The notes: generated by a model not told the origin, from the letters alone. A stretch of DNA of 53,700 nt from Nocardioides sp. IC4_145 (GCF_011250565.1 NZ_JAANMS010000034.1:1-53700), one strand, 5' to 3'; positions 1-9,724 are shown, counted from the stretch's first letter. Translations and numbers: made by a program.

Positions 1-137
1 TACGGCGGCGCGGACGGCGGGGGCCACGCCGACGACGGCGGGGCGGCACACGCCGTGACGGACGGCCAGGTCACGGCGGCCCGGGAGCGTGCTCCTCACC
101 GGGTGCTGCGGAGGCACCCACGACAAAAGGCGCGACC

Positions 138-1055
138 ATGTACCGACACACCAGCGAGCTGCAGTTCTCGGCGAAGCCGGAGCGGCCCGACGCCCTCTTC
201 GCCGCGAAGCTCCAGGAGCTCGTCGGCGGTCAGTTCGGCGAGATGACCGTGATGATGCAGTACCTCTGGCAGGGCTGGAACTGCCGCATCCCCGGCAAGT
301 ACAAGGACATGATCCTCGACATCGGCACCGAGGAGATCGGCCACGTCGAGATGCTCGTGACGATGATGGCCCGCCTGCTCGAGGGCGCCCCGTCCGAGAC
401 CCAGGCCCAGGCCGCCGCCGCCAACCCGGCCCTCGCCGCCGTGCTCGGCGGGCAGAACGTGCAGCACGCCATCGTCACCGGCGGGGCCGCGATGCCCACC
501 AACAGCCAGGGCGTGCCGTGGAACGGCGGCTACATCGTCGCCAGCGGCAACCTGCTCGCCGACTTCCGCAGCAACGTGTCGGCCGAGGCGCAGAGCCGGC
601 TCCAGACCGCGCGGGTCTACCAGATGACCGACGACCCCGGTGTCAAGGACATGCTCCAGTTCAACCTCGCGCGCGACACCTTCCACCAGCAGCAGTGGCT
701 GCTCGGCATCGAGCAGCTCATCGAGGACGGCTTCACCGACGGCATCGAGGACTCGTTGGCCGAGGAGGAGAAGGACGAGCCCGGGCGCACGTTCTACAGC
801 TTCCACGAGGGCAGCACCGCCGCCGAGGGCCGCTGGGCCCAGGGCACCACGCTCATCGGCGACAAGGAGATCCAGTTCTCCCCCGGCGTCTCGCTCACCG
901 ACGACGTCCAGCAGGTGCCGGCGCCCGACCCGCTGCTCTTCGCGACCTACGACGGCAGCATGGGCCCCGGCAAGCCGGGCAACGCCGCCGGCGCCTACGG
1001 CCAGGGCGCGGAGAACCTGCTGAGCAAGGCCAAGGAGAAGCTCACCGGCGAGTGA
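138..1055 (+). CDS. Manganese (non-heme) catalase
   Basis: 305 aa, the usual length for dimanganese catalases, which split hydrogen peroxide to water and oxygen in the cytosol. The expected metal ligands of the four-helix bundle are all visible: E35, then E66 and H69 in a TEEIGH motif, then E150 and H183, at nearly the same positions as in the Lactobacillus plantarum enzyme. The ATG follows an AAAGG ribosome site. It is followed 25 bases later by a putative metal exporter on the same strand, so the two are probably co-transcribed and tie peroxide defence to manganese balance. The GC-rich first 137 bases show no gene I can identify. Confidence 0.95.
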   Translation: MYRHTSELQFSAKPERPDALFAAKLQELVGGQFGEMTVMMQYLWQGWNCRIPGKYKDMILDIGTEEIGHVEMLVTMMARLLEGAPSETQAQAAAANPALAAVLGGQNVQHAIVTGGAAMPTNSQGVPWNGGYIVASGNLLADFRSNVSAEAQSRLQTARVYQMTDDPGVKDMLQFNLARDTFHQQQWLLGIEQLIEDGFTDGIEDSLAEEEKDEPGRTFYSFHEGSTAAEGRWAQGTTLIGDKEIQFSPGVSLTDDVQQVPAPDPLLFATYDGSMGPGKPGNAAGAYGQGAENLLSKAKEKLTGE

Positions 1056-1080
1056 GCGACGATCCCTGGAGACCGGACCG

Positions 1081-2202
1081 ATGACCGAGCTGCTGCTGCG
1101 CCCGCTGGCCGACGCCTTCATGGAGGTCGGCGTGTTCGTCGCCCTCCTGGTGGTGCCCTTCGGCTGGGCGCGCCACCGGTGGGGCCACCGGCTGGACGAC
1201 GCCCTGGAGCGTCACCGCCGGCTGGGCCCGCTGGTGGCCGCCCTGCTGACGGTCCCGCCGGGCTGCGGCGGCGCGATCATCGTGATGTCGGTCTACGCCA
1301 GGGGAGCCGTCAGCTACGGCGCCGCGATCTCCGCGCTCGTCGCCACCATGGGCGACGCGTCGTGGGTGCTGCTCGCGGCCGACCCGGTGCTGACGCTCCA
1401 GCTGAAGGTGCTGCTGGTCGCCACGGGCGCGGCGACGGGGTACGTCGTGGACGCTGCGGGCATCGCCCCGCGACGTCGCGTGGACACCGTCGCCCGCCCG
1501 GCGGCCCCGGCAGCGGCGACCGGGGCCCCGGTGCCCGTGCCGACACCCGTCGTGGCCGCGGCCGCGCCGGCCCGGCGGCGTACCGTCCTGATGGAGGCCG
1601 CCACCCTGCCCGCCCTGATGTGGCTGCTGCTGGGTGCGGGCGCGACGGTCAGCCTGCCGGCGACGTTCGAGCTGGTGGACCCGGCCGAGCTGGGGCACGC
1701 GCTGCTCGGAGGCGTCGACCCCTACCTGGCGATCGGGCTGGTCGGCTCGGTGCTGGCGGTCGGCTTCTTCCTGCGCAACGGCTGCAAGCTGGCCGACGAC
1801 ACCGTCGACGGCGAGCCGACGTCGATGCAGCAGGTGCTCGCCGAGGGCGCGGACGAGGTGTCGTTCGTGACCGTCTGGGTCGCCATCGCGTACGTCGCGT
1901 GGTCCCTGCTCACCACGCTGACGGGCTTCGACGGCTCGCAGCTGCCGGTGCTCGGCTTCGCCGGCGTCCTCGTCGGCGCGCTGGTCGGGCTGATCCCCGG
2001 CTGCGCCGTGCAGATCGTCTTCGCCGGGTTGTTCCTGGCCGGCGGCATGCCGCTGTCGACCCTCGTCGCCAACACCATCAGCCAGGACGGCGACGCGCTC
2101 ATCCCGCTCCTGGCCCTGGAGCACCGCTCCGCGCTGCTCGCCACCGTGCTCACCACGATCCCGGCGGTCCTCGTCGGGTCGCTCCTGCTCGTGCTCACCT
2201 GA
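1081..2202 (+). CDS. Putative ten-TM manganese / heavy-metal exporter (ArsP_2-like)
   Basis: 373 aa integral membrane protein with about ten hydrophobic segments in two blocks, split by a hydrophilic Pro/Ala/Arg-rich linker near residues 130-170. The two halves carry related Pro-Gly-Cys motifs: PPGCGGAIIV near residue 60 and IPGCAVQIVF near residue 305. This matches the 'putative manganese transporter / ten-TM heavy-metal exporter' family. That assignment is by recognition of the fold pattern; the substrate is inferred from the neighbouring manganese catalase. It lies 25 bases after the catalase and 19 bases before a small membrane protein on the same strand. Confidence 0.75.
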   Translation: MTELLLRPLADAFMEVGVFVALLVVPFGWARHRWGHRLDDALERHRRLGPLVAALLTVPPGCGGAIIVMSVYARGAVSYGAAISALVATMGDASWVLLAADPVLTLQLKVLLVATGAATGYVVDAAGIAPRRRVDTVARPAAPAAATGAPVPVPTPVVAAAAPARRRTVLMEAATLPALMWLLLGAGATVSLPATFELVDPAELGHALLGGVDPYLAIGLVGSVLAVGFFLRNGCKLADDTVDGEPTSMQQVLAEGADEVSFVTVWVAIAYVAWSLLTTLTGFDGSQLPVLGFAGVLVGALVGLIPGCAVQIVFAGLFLAGGMPLSTLVANTISQDGDALIPLLALEHRSALLATVLTTIPAVLVGSLLLVLT

Positions 2203-2221
2203 ACCGACCGGAGGAACACCG

Positions 2222-2500
2222 ATGTCCCACCTCACGCCCGTGCCAGCGACCCGGCCCCGCGCCAGCGTCGTGCCGCTCTCCACGACCCGGCTCCACCTGC
2301 TCCTCGCGGCGGTCGCCGCCGTGCTCGGCGCCGCCACCGGCACCCCGGCGGCCCTGGTCGCCGCCGCGGCCGTGCTCGCCGTGGTGGCGCTACGCGCGTG
2401 GGTCGTCCACGGAGGTGCTGGGGTCCTCGCCGACCCGCATGACACCCACCCGCTCGACCCGGCCGGCGACCCCGGCCAGGGACTGGCTCAGGCCGCGTAG
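2222..2500 (+). CDS. Small membrane protein in the metal-stress operon
   Basis: 92 aa, no family recognised. A GGAGG site sits 8 bases before the ATG, which supports translation. Two hydrophobic stretches near residues 22-60 could form one or two membrane segments, followed by a short His/Asp/Pro-rich tail (DPHDTHPLDP) that could in principle bind metal. Third gene of the same-strand run with the catalase and exporter. Its last 111 bases overlap, tail to tail, the 3' end of the hemerythrin-like gene on the other strand, so one of the two C-termini may be poorly constrained. Confidence 0.6.
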   Translation: MSHLTPVPATRPRASVVPLSTTRLHLLLAAVAAVLGAATGTPAALVAAAAVLAVVALRAWVVHGGAGVLADPHDTHPLDPAGDPGQGLAQAA

Positions 2501-3115
2501 CCGTCGCGCGGTGGGGGCGGTGGACCGCTCGGCGCCGCGGTCGAGCACGTCGCGGGAGCGGTCGATCACCGTCAGCGGCAGGCCGGCCAGCGCGTTGCCC
2601 GGTGGCCGACGCGCGACCGTGGGGTGCGGGCGCGTCGGTGCGGTGCGGCGTACCGCTTCCCACGCGACGCCGAGCGCGCGCAGCTGCGAGGGCGGCACGA
2701 GCTCCTGCAGCCGCGGGAGCAGCTCGTCCTCCTCGTCGCGGACGTCCTCGCGCAGCACCTCGATCAGCCGGTCGATGACCGGGCGGCGCTCCTCCTCGCT
2801 CAGCTCCTCGGAGTCGAGCTGGACCACCAGGTGGTTGACCTCCTGGTGCTCCTGCTCGACCTGGAGCGTCAGCCGCTCCCCCTCGTCGCCGGGGAGGATC
2901 CGGCGCAGCGCCGGCCAGAGCACCGACTCCTCGGCGAACGCATGCGGGAAGACCAGCCGGTTGATCTCGCGGAGCACCGCCCGCTGCTCCTGGCCCTCAC
3001 TGCCCTCGAGCTGGTGGAGCAGCTCGTCGAGGCGGACGTGGTCGCGGCGCTGACGGTTCAGGATGCTCCACTCGCCCCCGAGCTCGGCCACGGTCTGGTG
3101 TGCGATCGACGTCAT
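2390..3115 (-). CDS. Hemerythrin-like (HHE) cation-binding domain protein
   Basis: 241 aa from the chosen ATG (MTSIAHQ). The first 140 residues form a helical HHE domain with spaced ligands: H26 in RRDHVRLD, H58 and E62 in FPHAFAEES, H90 in EQEHQEV, and acidic residues in DVRDEEDEL near 124-131. Such domains bind a di-iron or other metal site and sense or store oxygen, nitric oxide or metal. The last 100 residues are Arg/Pro-rich and unrecognised; their end overlaps the opposite-strand small membrane protein by 111 bases. Longer upstream starts would read into the palindrome, so the internal ATG is preferred. Confidence 0.85.
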   Translation of the reverse strand: MTSIAHQTVAELGGEWSILNRQRRDHVRLDELLHQLEGSEGQEQRAVLREINRLVFPHAFAEESVLWPALRRILPGDEGERLTLQVEQEHQEVNHLVVQLDSEELSEEERRPVIDRLIEVLREDVRDEEDELLPRLQELVPPSQLRALGVAWEAVRRTAPTRPHPTVARRPPGNALAGLPLTVIDRSRDVLDRGAERSTAPTARRLRGLSQSLAGVAGRVERVGVMRVGEDPSTSVDDPRA

Positions 3116-3204
3116 GCCCTGCGGAGTACCCGCCCCCACCCGGGCCAGTCGCGACCTGCCCGGCGATCGCCTGCCGAGGTGCCAACGGCGACGGACGCGG
3201 GGCG

Positions 3205-3278
3205 CGTGTAACGGACCGTTCACTGCTCTACCAGCACGTTGCAACGTGCTGGTAGAGCGGCGAACAGTCCGTTACATG
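3205..3278. repeat. Long intergenic palindrome A (37-bp arms, no loop)
   Basis: Two 37-bp arms meet at 3241/3242 with no spacer and match at 33 of 37 positions; the inner 17 bp (GCTCTACCAGCACGTTG) are perfect. It lies between the 3' end of the S55 peptidase gene and the start of the hemerythrin-like gene, both on the minus strand. It could end transcription of the peptidase gene, but there is no T-run on either side and the arms are much longer than a usual terminator. Its outer arm contains AGTCCGTTAC, close to AGTCCGTGAC in palindrome C at 47.6 kb. Confidence 0.8.
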
Positions 3279-3346
3279 CCGCGTCGGCCGTCAGCACGGG
3301 CGAGCACCCGGCTGGCGAGCCCGGTCAGGCGGGGGTCAGGCGGACG

Positions 3347-5071
3347 TCACCGAACGACGACGCGGACCCGCTTCGAGCCGAGGACGACCCGGTCGGCGGG
3401 GCCGACCACCTTGGTGCGCTCGACGTGCTTGCGACGCTTGTCGAGGGTCAGCTCGACCTCGACCTCGTCGTTGCGGATCATGTTGGCGACGACCTTCTCG
3501 GCCTTGGCGACGGAGGTGATGTTGCCGCCGCCGTACATCCAACCGCCGCCCTGCACCGCGAGCCGGCCCTTCATGCCGGCGGCCGAGGCCGGGACCTTCA
3601 TGGTGAGCGGCACGTACGTCAGGCCCTCGGCGCCGGCGAGGACCGCGCGCAGCACGAGCGTCGAGCCGGCCTTGGCCTCGGCGCGCTCACCCTTGCCGAG
3701 GGGGATCCACTTGCCGCCGCGCTTCTGCTGGACGCCGCGCACGCGGTAGGTGGAGCTGTCGTCGCTGACGACCGACTCGCTGGTCACCGAGTCGACGGTG
3801 ACGCCCGTGATCCGGGTGAGCGCGAAGACGAGGTCGGCGAGCTCGTAGCCGGACTCACCAGAGATGTCGTAGTCCGAGGCGTACCGGTCGTCGAAGGACA
3901 GCTCGAAGGCCGACCCGTCGACGTCGGTGCCGCGGATCGTCCAGCTCAGCGTCTCCGAGCCGGGCATCAGAGCGTCGACGACACGGTCGTGGTTGGCGAC
4001 GATCTGGTAGTACGTCGTGCCCGCCGCCGCGCTGTCGACGGTGTTCTTCGTGGTGCCCGTGCGGGTGCGGCCCTGGTACGTCGTGGTGTTGCTGATCGTG
4101 GTCGCGCGCGGCAGGGCGCCGAGGAAGCCGGTGATACCGGTGAGGTGGTCGTCCGAGACGGTGCCGACCGGGGCGCCGAGGTTGGCGACCTTGAAGCCGG
4201 GGCCGACCGGGTCCTCCTGGATGTAGATGGCCGACGCGGGGTGCAGGCTCATCGTGGTCTCGCCCTCGAAGGACATCGGGTGGCCGAAGCCGACGACGCG
4301 GCCGTTGCACACCGAGGTCGCGGTGCCGACGCCGGCCTGGGTGACGTCGCCGTAGGACAGCGAGGCGGCCATGTTGCCGCCGGCGACCAGGGTCTCGGGC
4401 CCGGCGGCCGCGGCCTTGCCGACGCCGGCGGCCTGCGCGCCCCGGGGCAGGTAGGGGCGGTCCTCGGTGGCGGCGAGGCGCTCGGCGCGCACCCCGGACA
4501 CGGCGACCGGCATCGGCAGCTGGCGGAAGCCCTGGGCGGCCTGCGCCCGGGTGACGCCGGTGGCGCGGGCGATCCGGTCGGCGGCGGCCTTGCCGACGCG
4601 GATCCGGGCGGGCGCCTCGGCGAGGTAGTCGTCCATGTCCTCGAACGGCGTGATCCCGGCGACCGGGGACGGACCGAACGACAGCCCGTAGGCGATCGCC
4701 CCGATGAGGCGGCCGTCGGCGGCGTACACCGGCGAGCCGGACATGCCCTGCCAGATGCCGGCCTTCTCGACGGCGGGCATGTCGACCTCGACCATGACCA
4801 TGTCGAGGTCCGGGCCGATGCCGTCCTCCTGGATGCCGAGGACCTCGCCGGTGAACGCCTCGGGGGTGGTGCCGCGGACGACGGTCAGGCCCGTGACGGC
4901 GTCGCCCGTCTCGAGCTCGGCGACCGGGAAGGCGGGGGTGCAGTCGCCGGCCGGCTCGGCCGACGTGGCCGGGCCGACGGCGACGGTCGTCCCGAGCAGG
5001 AGGCCGGTGGTGGCGGTGGCCGCGGCGGTCAGGGTGACCAGGGCAGGGCCCCGGCGTCGTGTGGTGGTCAT
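3347..5071 (-). CDS. Secreted SpoIVB-like peptidase (S55 domain)
   Basis: 574 aa. The start ATG is preceded by GGAGG at 9 bases and opens a signal peptide: a TTTRRR N-terminus, a hydrophobic core, and a likely cleavage after about residue 38 (TSA). The S55 serine-peptidase region follows, with the GMSGSPV motif at about residues 109-115; S113 is the likely nucleophile. In Bacillus, SpoIVB cuts SpoIVFA to trigger a sporulation sigma factor. Actinobacterial relatives are exported and their targets are not established. The remaining 450 residues are beta-rich and probably extracellular. It is a single-gene unit, and palindrome A lies just past its end. Confidence 0.85.
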   Translation of the reverse strand: MTTTRRRGPALVTLTAAATATTGLLLGTTVAVGPATSAEPAGDCTPAFPVAELETGDAVTGLTVVRGTTPEAFTGEVLGIQEDGIGPDLDMVMVEVDMPAVEKAGIWQGMSGSPVYAADGRLIGAIAYGLSFGPSPVAGITPFEDMDDYLAEAPARIRVGKAAADRIARATGVTRAQAAQGFRQLPMPVAVSGVRAERLAATEDRPYLPRGAQAAGVGKAAAAGPETLVAGGNMAASLSYGDVTQAGVGTATSVCNGRVVGFGHPMSFEGETTMSLHPASAIYIQEDPVGPGFKVANLGAPVGTVSDDHLTGITGFLGALPRATTISNTTTYQGRTRTGTTKNTVDSAAAGTTYYQIVANHDRVVDALMPGSETLSWTIRGTDVDGSAFELSFDDRYASDYDISGESGYELADLVFALTRITGVTVDSVTSESVVSDDSSTYRVRGVQQKRGGKWIPLGKGERAEAKAGSTLVLRAVLAGAEGLTYVPLTMKVPASAAGMKGRLAVQGGGWMYGGGNITSVAKAEKVVANMIRNDEVEVELTLDKRRKHVERTKVVGPADRVVLGSKRVRVVVR

Positions 5072-5225
5072 GTGGGGCTTCCTCCCGGACGTGGGAGCGT
5101 GGATCACGCTCGCTGCAACCTACGACGCCGCGCCGGGCGGTTTGGTTGCCCACACGCAGAAGTGCGTCGCGATCCGGTCACGATCTCCCCGGACCCGGTG
5201 ACGGTCCGCTCCGTAGGGTGGCGCC

Positions 5226-7673
5226 GTGAGCACCTACCGGAGCCTGCAGCGGACCGAGGCCGAGGCCCGCGCGGCCCTCCTGACGATCGAGTCGTACGAC
5301 GTCCGCCTGGACCTGGCCGCGGACGACTCGACCTTCGCGTCGACCACGACGATCCGCTTCGACTCGCTCGGCGGGCCGACGTTCGTCGACCTGAAGCCGG
5401 TGCGGGTGCACCGGGTGGTGCTCAACGGCTCCCCGCTCGACCCGGACGCCCTGGACCGCGGGCGGCTCCCGCTGGAGACCGCGTCCGGCCCCAACGAGCT
5501 GGTCGTCGAGGCGACCATGCGCTTCCGCAACGACGGCGAGGGGCTGCACCGCAGCGTCGACCCCGCCGACGGGCGGCACTACGTCTACGGCATGTCGTTC
5601 ATGGACGCCGCCCCGAGCGTCTTCGCCTGCTTCGACCAGCCCGACCTCAAGGCGCCCTACACGGTCACGGTGCTCGCCCCGCACGACTGGACGGTCGTCG
5701 GCAACGCGCCCGCCACCAGCCCCGAGCCGGGCCTGTGGCACATCGGGCCGACGCAGCCGCTGTCGACGTACTTCGTCACCCTCGTCGCCGGCCCCTACCA
5801 CCTCGTCCGCGACGAGCACGACGGCATCGCGCTGGGCCTGAGCGCCCGGCAGAGCCTCGCCGGGGCGCTCGAGGCCGACGCCGACGAGCTGCTGACGATG
5901 ACGCGGCAGTGCTTCGACGAGTTCCACCGCCTCTTCGGGATCCGCTACCCGTTCGGCGACTACCACCAGGCGTTCGTGCCGGAGTTCAACGCCGGTGCGA
6001 TGGAGAACCCCGGCTGCGTGACCTTCCGCGACCCGCTGGTCTTCTCCTCCCGCGTCACCCGCGGCGCGCGCATCCGCCGCGCCACGACCGTCGCGCACGA
6101 GATGGCGCACCAGTGGTTCGGCAACATCGTCACCCCGCGGTGGTGGGACGACCTGTGGCTCAACGAGTCGTTCGCGGAGTACATGGGCAACCGGGTCACC
6201 GCCGACGTCACCGAGTACGCCGACGCCTGGACCCACCACGCCTACGCGCGCCGCCAGTGGGGGCTGGTCGCGGACCAGCGCCCCAGCACCCACCCGGTCG
6301 CCGGCAACGGCGCGCTCGACGCGACCGCCGCGTTGCAGGACTTCGACGGCATCTCCTACGCCAAGGGCTCGAGCATCCTCAAGCAGCTCAACGCCACGCT
6401 CGGCGACGAGGTGTTCTTCGCCGGCGCGATCGACCACTTCACCCGCCACCGCTTCGGCAACGCCACGATGCACGACCTCTTCCAGAGCTGGGAGGGCGCC
6501 GGCGCGGGCGACCTGTCCGCCTTCACCAGCAACTGGCTGCGCACGGCCGGGCCGGACAGCATCGTGCTGGACCGGGCCGCGGGGGTCGTCCGCCGCACCC
6601 CGCCGGCCGAGCACCCCGCCGACCGCTCCCACACGTTCCGCGTCGCGACGGCCGCGCCGGGCGCCGGCTGGGAGGTCGCGTCGCTGACGGTGGACAGCCC
6701 GGAGACGCCGTACGACGTCGCCGAGGGCACTGCCGTCCTGCTCGACCCCTTCGAGGACACCTTCGCGCTCGTGCAGCCCGACGCGACCACGGTCGCCGCG
6801 CTGAAGACCCTGCTGCCGGCCACCGACGACGCCCTCCTCCGGGCCGGGGTGTGGAACAACGTCCGCAGCGCGTTCCACAACGCCGCCGTCTCCCCCGCCG
6901 ACGTGGTCGACCTGCTCGAGGCGGGCCTCGGCGTCGAGGACAGCGACGACGCGGTGTCGGCCACGCTCCCCTGGGTCCTCGGCAAGGTCGTCCCGCTCGC
7001 CGCGGACGGGTCGCTCGAGCGGGTCCACCGCGCGGTGCTGCGCAAGGTCGCCACGACCGACCCCGGCTCGACGTTGCAGCTCTCGGCGTTCCAGGCGGCG
7101 ATCGCCTCCTCGACCGAGCCCGACGCGCTGCGCCAGTGGCTCCGGGGGGCCGTGCCGGACGGGATCGAGGTCGACCTCGACCTGCGCTGGGCGATCCTGG
7201 TCCGGCTCGCCGTGCTGGGCGCGACCGACGCCGAGGAGCTGGAGGCCGCCCTCGACGCCGAGCCGACCGCGACGGCACGGGTGGAGCACACCCGCGCCCG
7301 GGCGTCGCTGCCGACGGCCGAGGCGAAGGAGTTCGCCTGGCAGCGCTTCACCGGCGAGGTCGACGTGCCGAACTACGAGCTCACCGCGGCCGGGCACGGG
7401 ATGTGGCGCTCGGGCCAGGAGCACCTGACCGACGCCTACGTCGACCGGTACGTCGCCGACCTCCCCGCCACCGCCGGAGCCCGGAGCGGCTGGGTGCTGG
7501 CAGACGCTGCCGACGCGTTCTTCCCGGGCACGTCGCTGCGCGAGGAGACGCTCGCCTCGGTCCGCAGGCTGCTGGACCTCGCCGGGCTCGACGCCTCGAT
7601 CCGCCGACGCGTCGTCGACCAGGTCGACGAGCTCGAGCGCCGGTTGGCCGTCCGCAAGGCCTACCCGGCGTGA
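5226..7673 (+). CDS. pepN: Aminopeptidase N (M1 family)
   Basis: 815 aa cytosolic zinc aminopeptidase that removes N-terminal residues in peptide turnover. The substrate-anchoring GAMEN motif is near residue 258. The zinc site HEMAHQWFGN is near residue 291, with the third ligand Glu about 19 residues later in NESFAEY. The ERAP1-like C-terminal domain fills residues 500-815. Length is normal for actinobacterial PepN. The start is a GTG. The stop overlaps the GTG of fdhD by four bases (GTGA), so translation of the two is probably coupled. Confidence 0.95.
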   Translation: MSTYRSLQRTEAEARAALLTIESYDVRLDLAADDSTFASTTTIRFDSLGGPTFVDLKPVRVHRVVLNGSPLDPDALDRGRLPLETASGPNELVVEATMRFRNDGEGLHRSVDPADGRHYVYGMSFMDAAPSVFACFDQPDLKAPYTVTVLAPHDWTVVGNAPATSPEPGLWHIGPTQPLSTYFVTLVAGPYHLVRDEHDGIALGLSARQSLAGALEADADELLTMTRQCFDEFHRLFGIRYPFGDYHQAFVPEFNAGAMENPGCVTFRDPLVFSSRVTRGARIRRATTVAHEMAHQWFGNIVTPRWWDDLWLNESFAEYMGNRVTADVTEYADAWTHHAYARRQWGLVADQRPSTHPVAGNGALDATAALQDFDGISYAKGSSILKQLNATLGDEVFFAGAIDHFTRHRFGNATMHDLFQSWEGAGAGDLSAFTSNWLRTAGPDSIVLDRAAGVVRRTPPAEHPADRSHTFRVATAAPGAGWEVASLTVDSPETPYDVAEGTAVLLDPFEDTFALVQPDATTVAALKTLLPATDDALLRAGVWNNVRSAFHNAAVSPADVVDLLEAGLGVEDSDDAVSATLPWVLGKVVPLAADGSLERVHRAVLRKVATTDPGSTLQLSAFQAAIASSTEPDALRQWLRGAVPDGIEVDLDLRWAILVRLAVLGATDAEELEAALDAEPTATARVEHTRARASLPTAEAKEFAWQRFTGEVDVPNYELTAAGHGMWRSGQEHLTDAYVDRYVADLPATAGARSGWVLADAADAFFPGTSLREETLASVRRLLDLAGLDASIRRRVVDQVDELERRLAVRKAYPA

Positions 7674-8503
7674 TCGACCGTCCGCGTCGCCCCGGGCCGA
7701 CGGTCCGGGCGAAGGTGCGCGAGCTGACCGAGGCCGGCGAGCGCCGCCACGACGACCGGCTCGCCACCGAGGAGCCGCTGGAGATCCGGCTCGCCTGGCC
7801 CGGCTCGCCCGCGCGGCGGGTCTGGGTCACCATGCGCACGCCGGGCCACGACTTCGAGCTGGCGGCGGGCTGGCTGGTCCACGAGGGTCTCGTGCGCGGG
7901 ACGGGTCATGTCGCGAGCGTGGCCTACTGCACCGACACCGACCTGTCCCCCGAGCAGGAGTTCAACGTCGTCACCGTCACCCTCGACGCCCCGCCGCTCT
8001 CCGACCCGGGTCACCGCCACGACACGCTCGGCTCCGGCTCCTCGGCGTGCGGGGTCTGCGGCAAGGACTCGGTCGCCTCGGCGCTCACCGTGAGCGCGGC
8101 GGCGCGCTGGACGGGCGACCTCCCGGAGCCCGACGTCGTACGTGGCCTGCCGGACGTGCTGCGCGAGCAGCAGCGCGTCTTCGACCGCACCGGCGGGGTG
8201 CACGCGGCCGGACTGTTCACCGCCTCGGGCGAGCCGCTCGTGGTGCGCGAGGACGTCGGCCGCCACAACGCGGTGGACAAGGTGACCGGTGCCCGCGTCC
8301 TGGCCGGGGACCCGCCGGCCGAGGCGGCGATGGTCGTCAGTGGGCGGGCCGGCTTCGAGCTCGTGCAGAAGGCGCTGGCCGCCGGCGTCGGTGCGCTCGC
8401 CGCGGTCGGCGCGCCCACGAGCCTGTCGGCGAAGCTGGCCGGCGAGGCCGGCCTGGTGCTCTACGGCTTCACCTCCGCGCGGCGTTGCGTGCGCTACACC
8501 TGA
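7670..8503 (+). CDS. fdhD: Formate dehydrogenase accessory sulfurtransferase FdhD
   Basis: 277 aa. FdhD passes sulfur from a cysteine desulfurase to the molybdenum cofactor before it is inserted into formate dehydrogenase. The sulfur-carrying CxxC appears as SACGVCGKDS near residue 127, and the conserved VREDVGRHNAVDK block lies near residue 205. The start is the GTG inside the PepN stop; no other in-frame start fits the conserved N-terminus. No formate dehydrogenase or cofactor gene is in the window, so its client must be encoded elsewhere. Confidence 0.95.
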   Translation: MIDRPRRPGPTVRAKVRELTEAGERRHDDRLATEEPLEIRLAWPGSPARRVWVTMRTPGHDFELAAGWLVHEGLVRGTGHVASVAYCTDTDLSPEQEFNVVTVTLDAPPLSDPGHRHDTLGSGSSACGVCGKDSVASALTVSAAARWTGDLPEPDVVRGLPDVLREQQRVFDRTGGVHAAGLFTASGEPLVVREDVGRHNAVDKVTGARVLAGDPPAEAAMVVSGRAGFELVQKALAAGVGALAAVGAPTSLSAKLAGEAGLVLYGFTSARRCVRYT

Positions 8504-8558
8504 GCCAGCCCCGGCGTGGGTCCGAGGGACTGTCGGCGCCGGCTCCTACGGTCCTCGC

Positions 8559-9724
8559 ATGCGCATCCTCCACACCTCCGACTGGCACCTGGGCCGGTCG
8601 TTCCACCGTGAGGGGATGCTCACCCACCAGGCCGCCTTCGCCGACCACCTGCTCGGGGTCGTCGAGTCCGAGAAGGTCGACCTCGTCGTCGTCGCCGGCG
8701 ACGTCTACGACCGCGCGCTGCCGCACGTCGACGCCGTCCGGCTCGCCGACGACGTGCTGGTCCGGCTCGCCGCCTCGCGAGCCCGGGTCGTCATCTCCAG
8801 CGGCAACCACGACAGCGCCCAGCGGCTCGGGTTCAGCTCCCGGCTGATCGACGCGGCCGGTGTCTACATCCGCACCGACCCGGCCGGCGTCGGCACGCCG
8901 GTGCTGCTCGAGGACGAGCACGGGCCGGTCGCGGTCCACGCGCTCCCCTACCTCGACCCGCACGCGGTCGCCGCCCCCTGGGACCTCCGCTCCCGCTCCC
9001 ACGAGGCCGCGCTGACCGAGGCGATGGTCCGGGTCCGCGCCGATCTCGCGACCCGACGGGGCACCCGCTCGGTCGTGCTCGCCCACGCCTTCGTCGCCGG
9101 CGCCCAGCCGAGCGACTCCGAGCGCGACATCTCGGTCGGCGGCGTCTCGATCGTCCCGACCACGCTCTTCGACGGCATCGACTACGTGGCGCTGGGCCAC
9201 CTCCACGGCCGGCACACCCTCACGGACCGGGTGCGCTACAGCGGCTCGCCGCTGGCGTACTCCTTCTCCGAGGCCGACCACCACAAGGGCTCCTGGCTCG
9301 TCGACCTCGCCGCCGACGGCGCGGTGACGGCGGAGTACGTCGACGCGCCGGTCCCCCGCCCGCTAGCCCGCCTCACCGGCACCCTCGACGAGCTGCTCAC
9401 CGACGCCCGCCACCAGCGCCACGAGGGCTCGTGGGTCCAGGCCACCCTGACCGACGAGGTGCGGCCGCTCCAGGCGATGGACCGCCTGCGCCGGCGCTTC
9501 CCGCACGCGCTCGTGCTCGGCTTCGCGACCCCGCCGCCGGGCATCGGCGTCGCCCCCGCGGCCCGCACCGCCGGCCGCACCGACCACGACATCGCCCACG
9601 AGTTCGTCCGCGACCTGCGCGGCGCGCCTCCCACCGACGCCGAGCGGATGCTGCTCGACGCCGCCATCGACGCGTGCTGCGACGACGCCGACCTCGACCG
9701 CGCCGTGCTGGGGGTGGCGGCCCC

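Noticed and set aside
1..137. C-terminal end of an upstream gene stopping at 56-58
   Set aside because: One frame ends there, but the visible residues are too few and low-complexity to call.
3205..3278. Palindrome A as a phage attachment site or transposon end
   Set aside because: No integrase, transposase, tRNA or target-site duplication is near it.
3239..7669. A plus-strand frame that joins in phase to fdhD and would make a 1754-residue protein
   Set aside because: It is antisense to the S55 peptidase and out of frame with pepN. The FdhD fold begins at the GTG inside the pepN stop.
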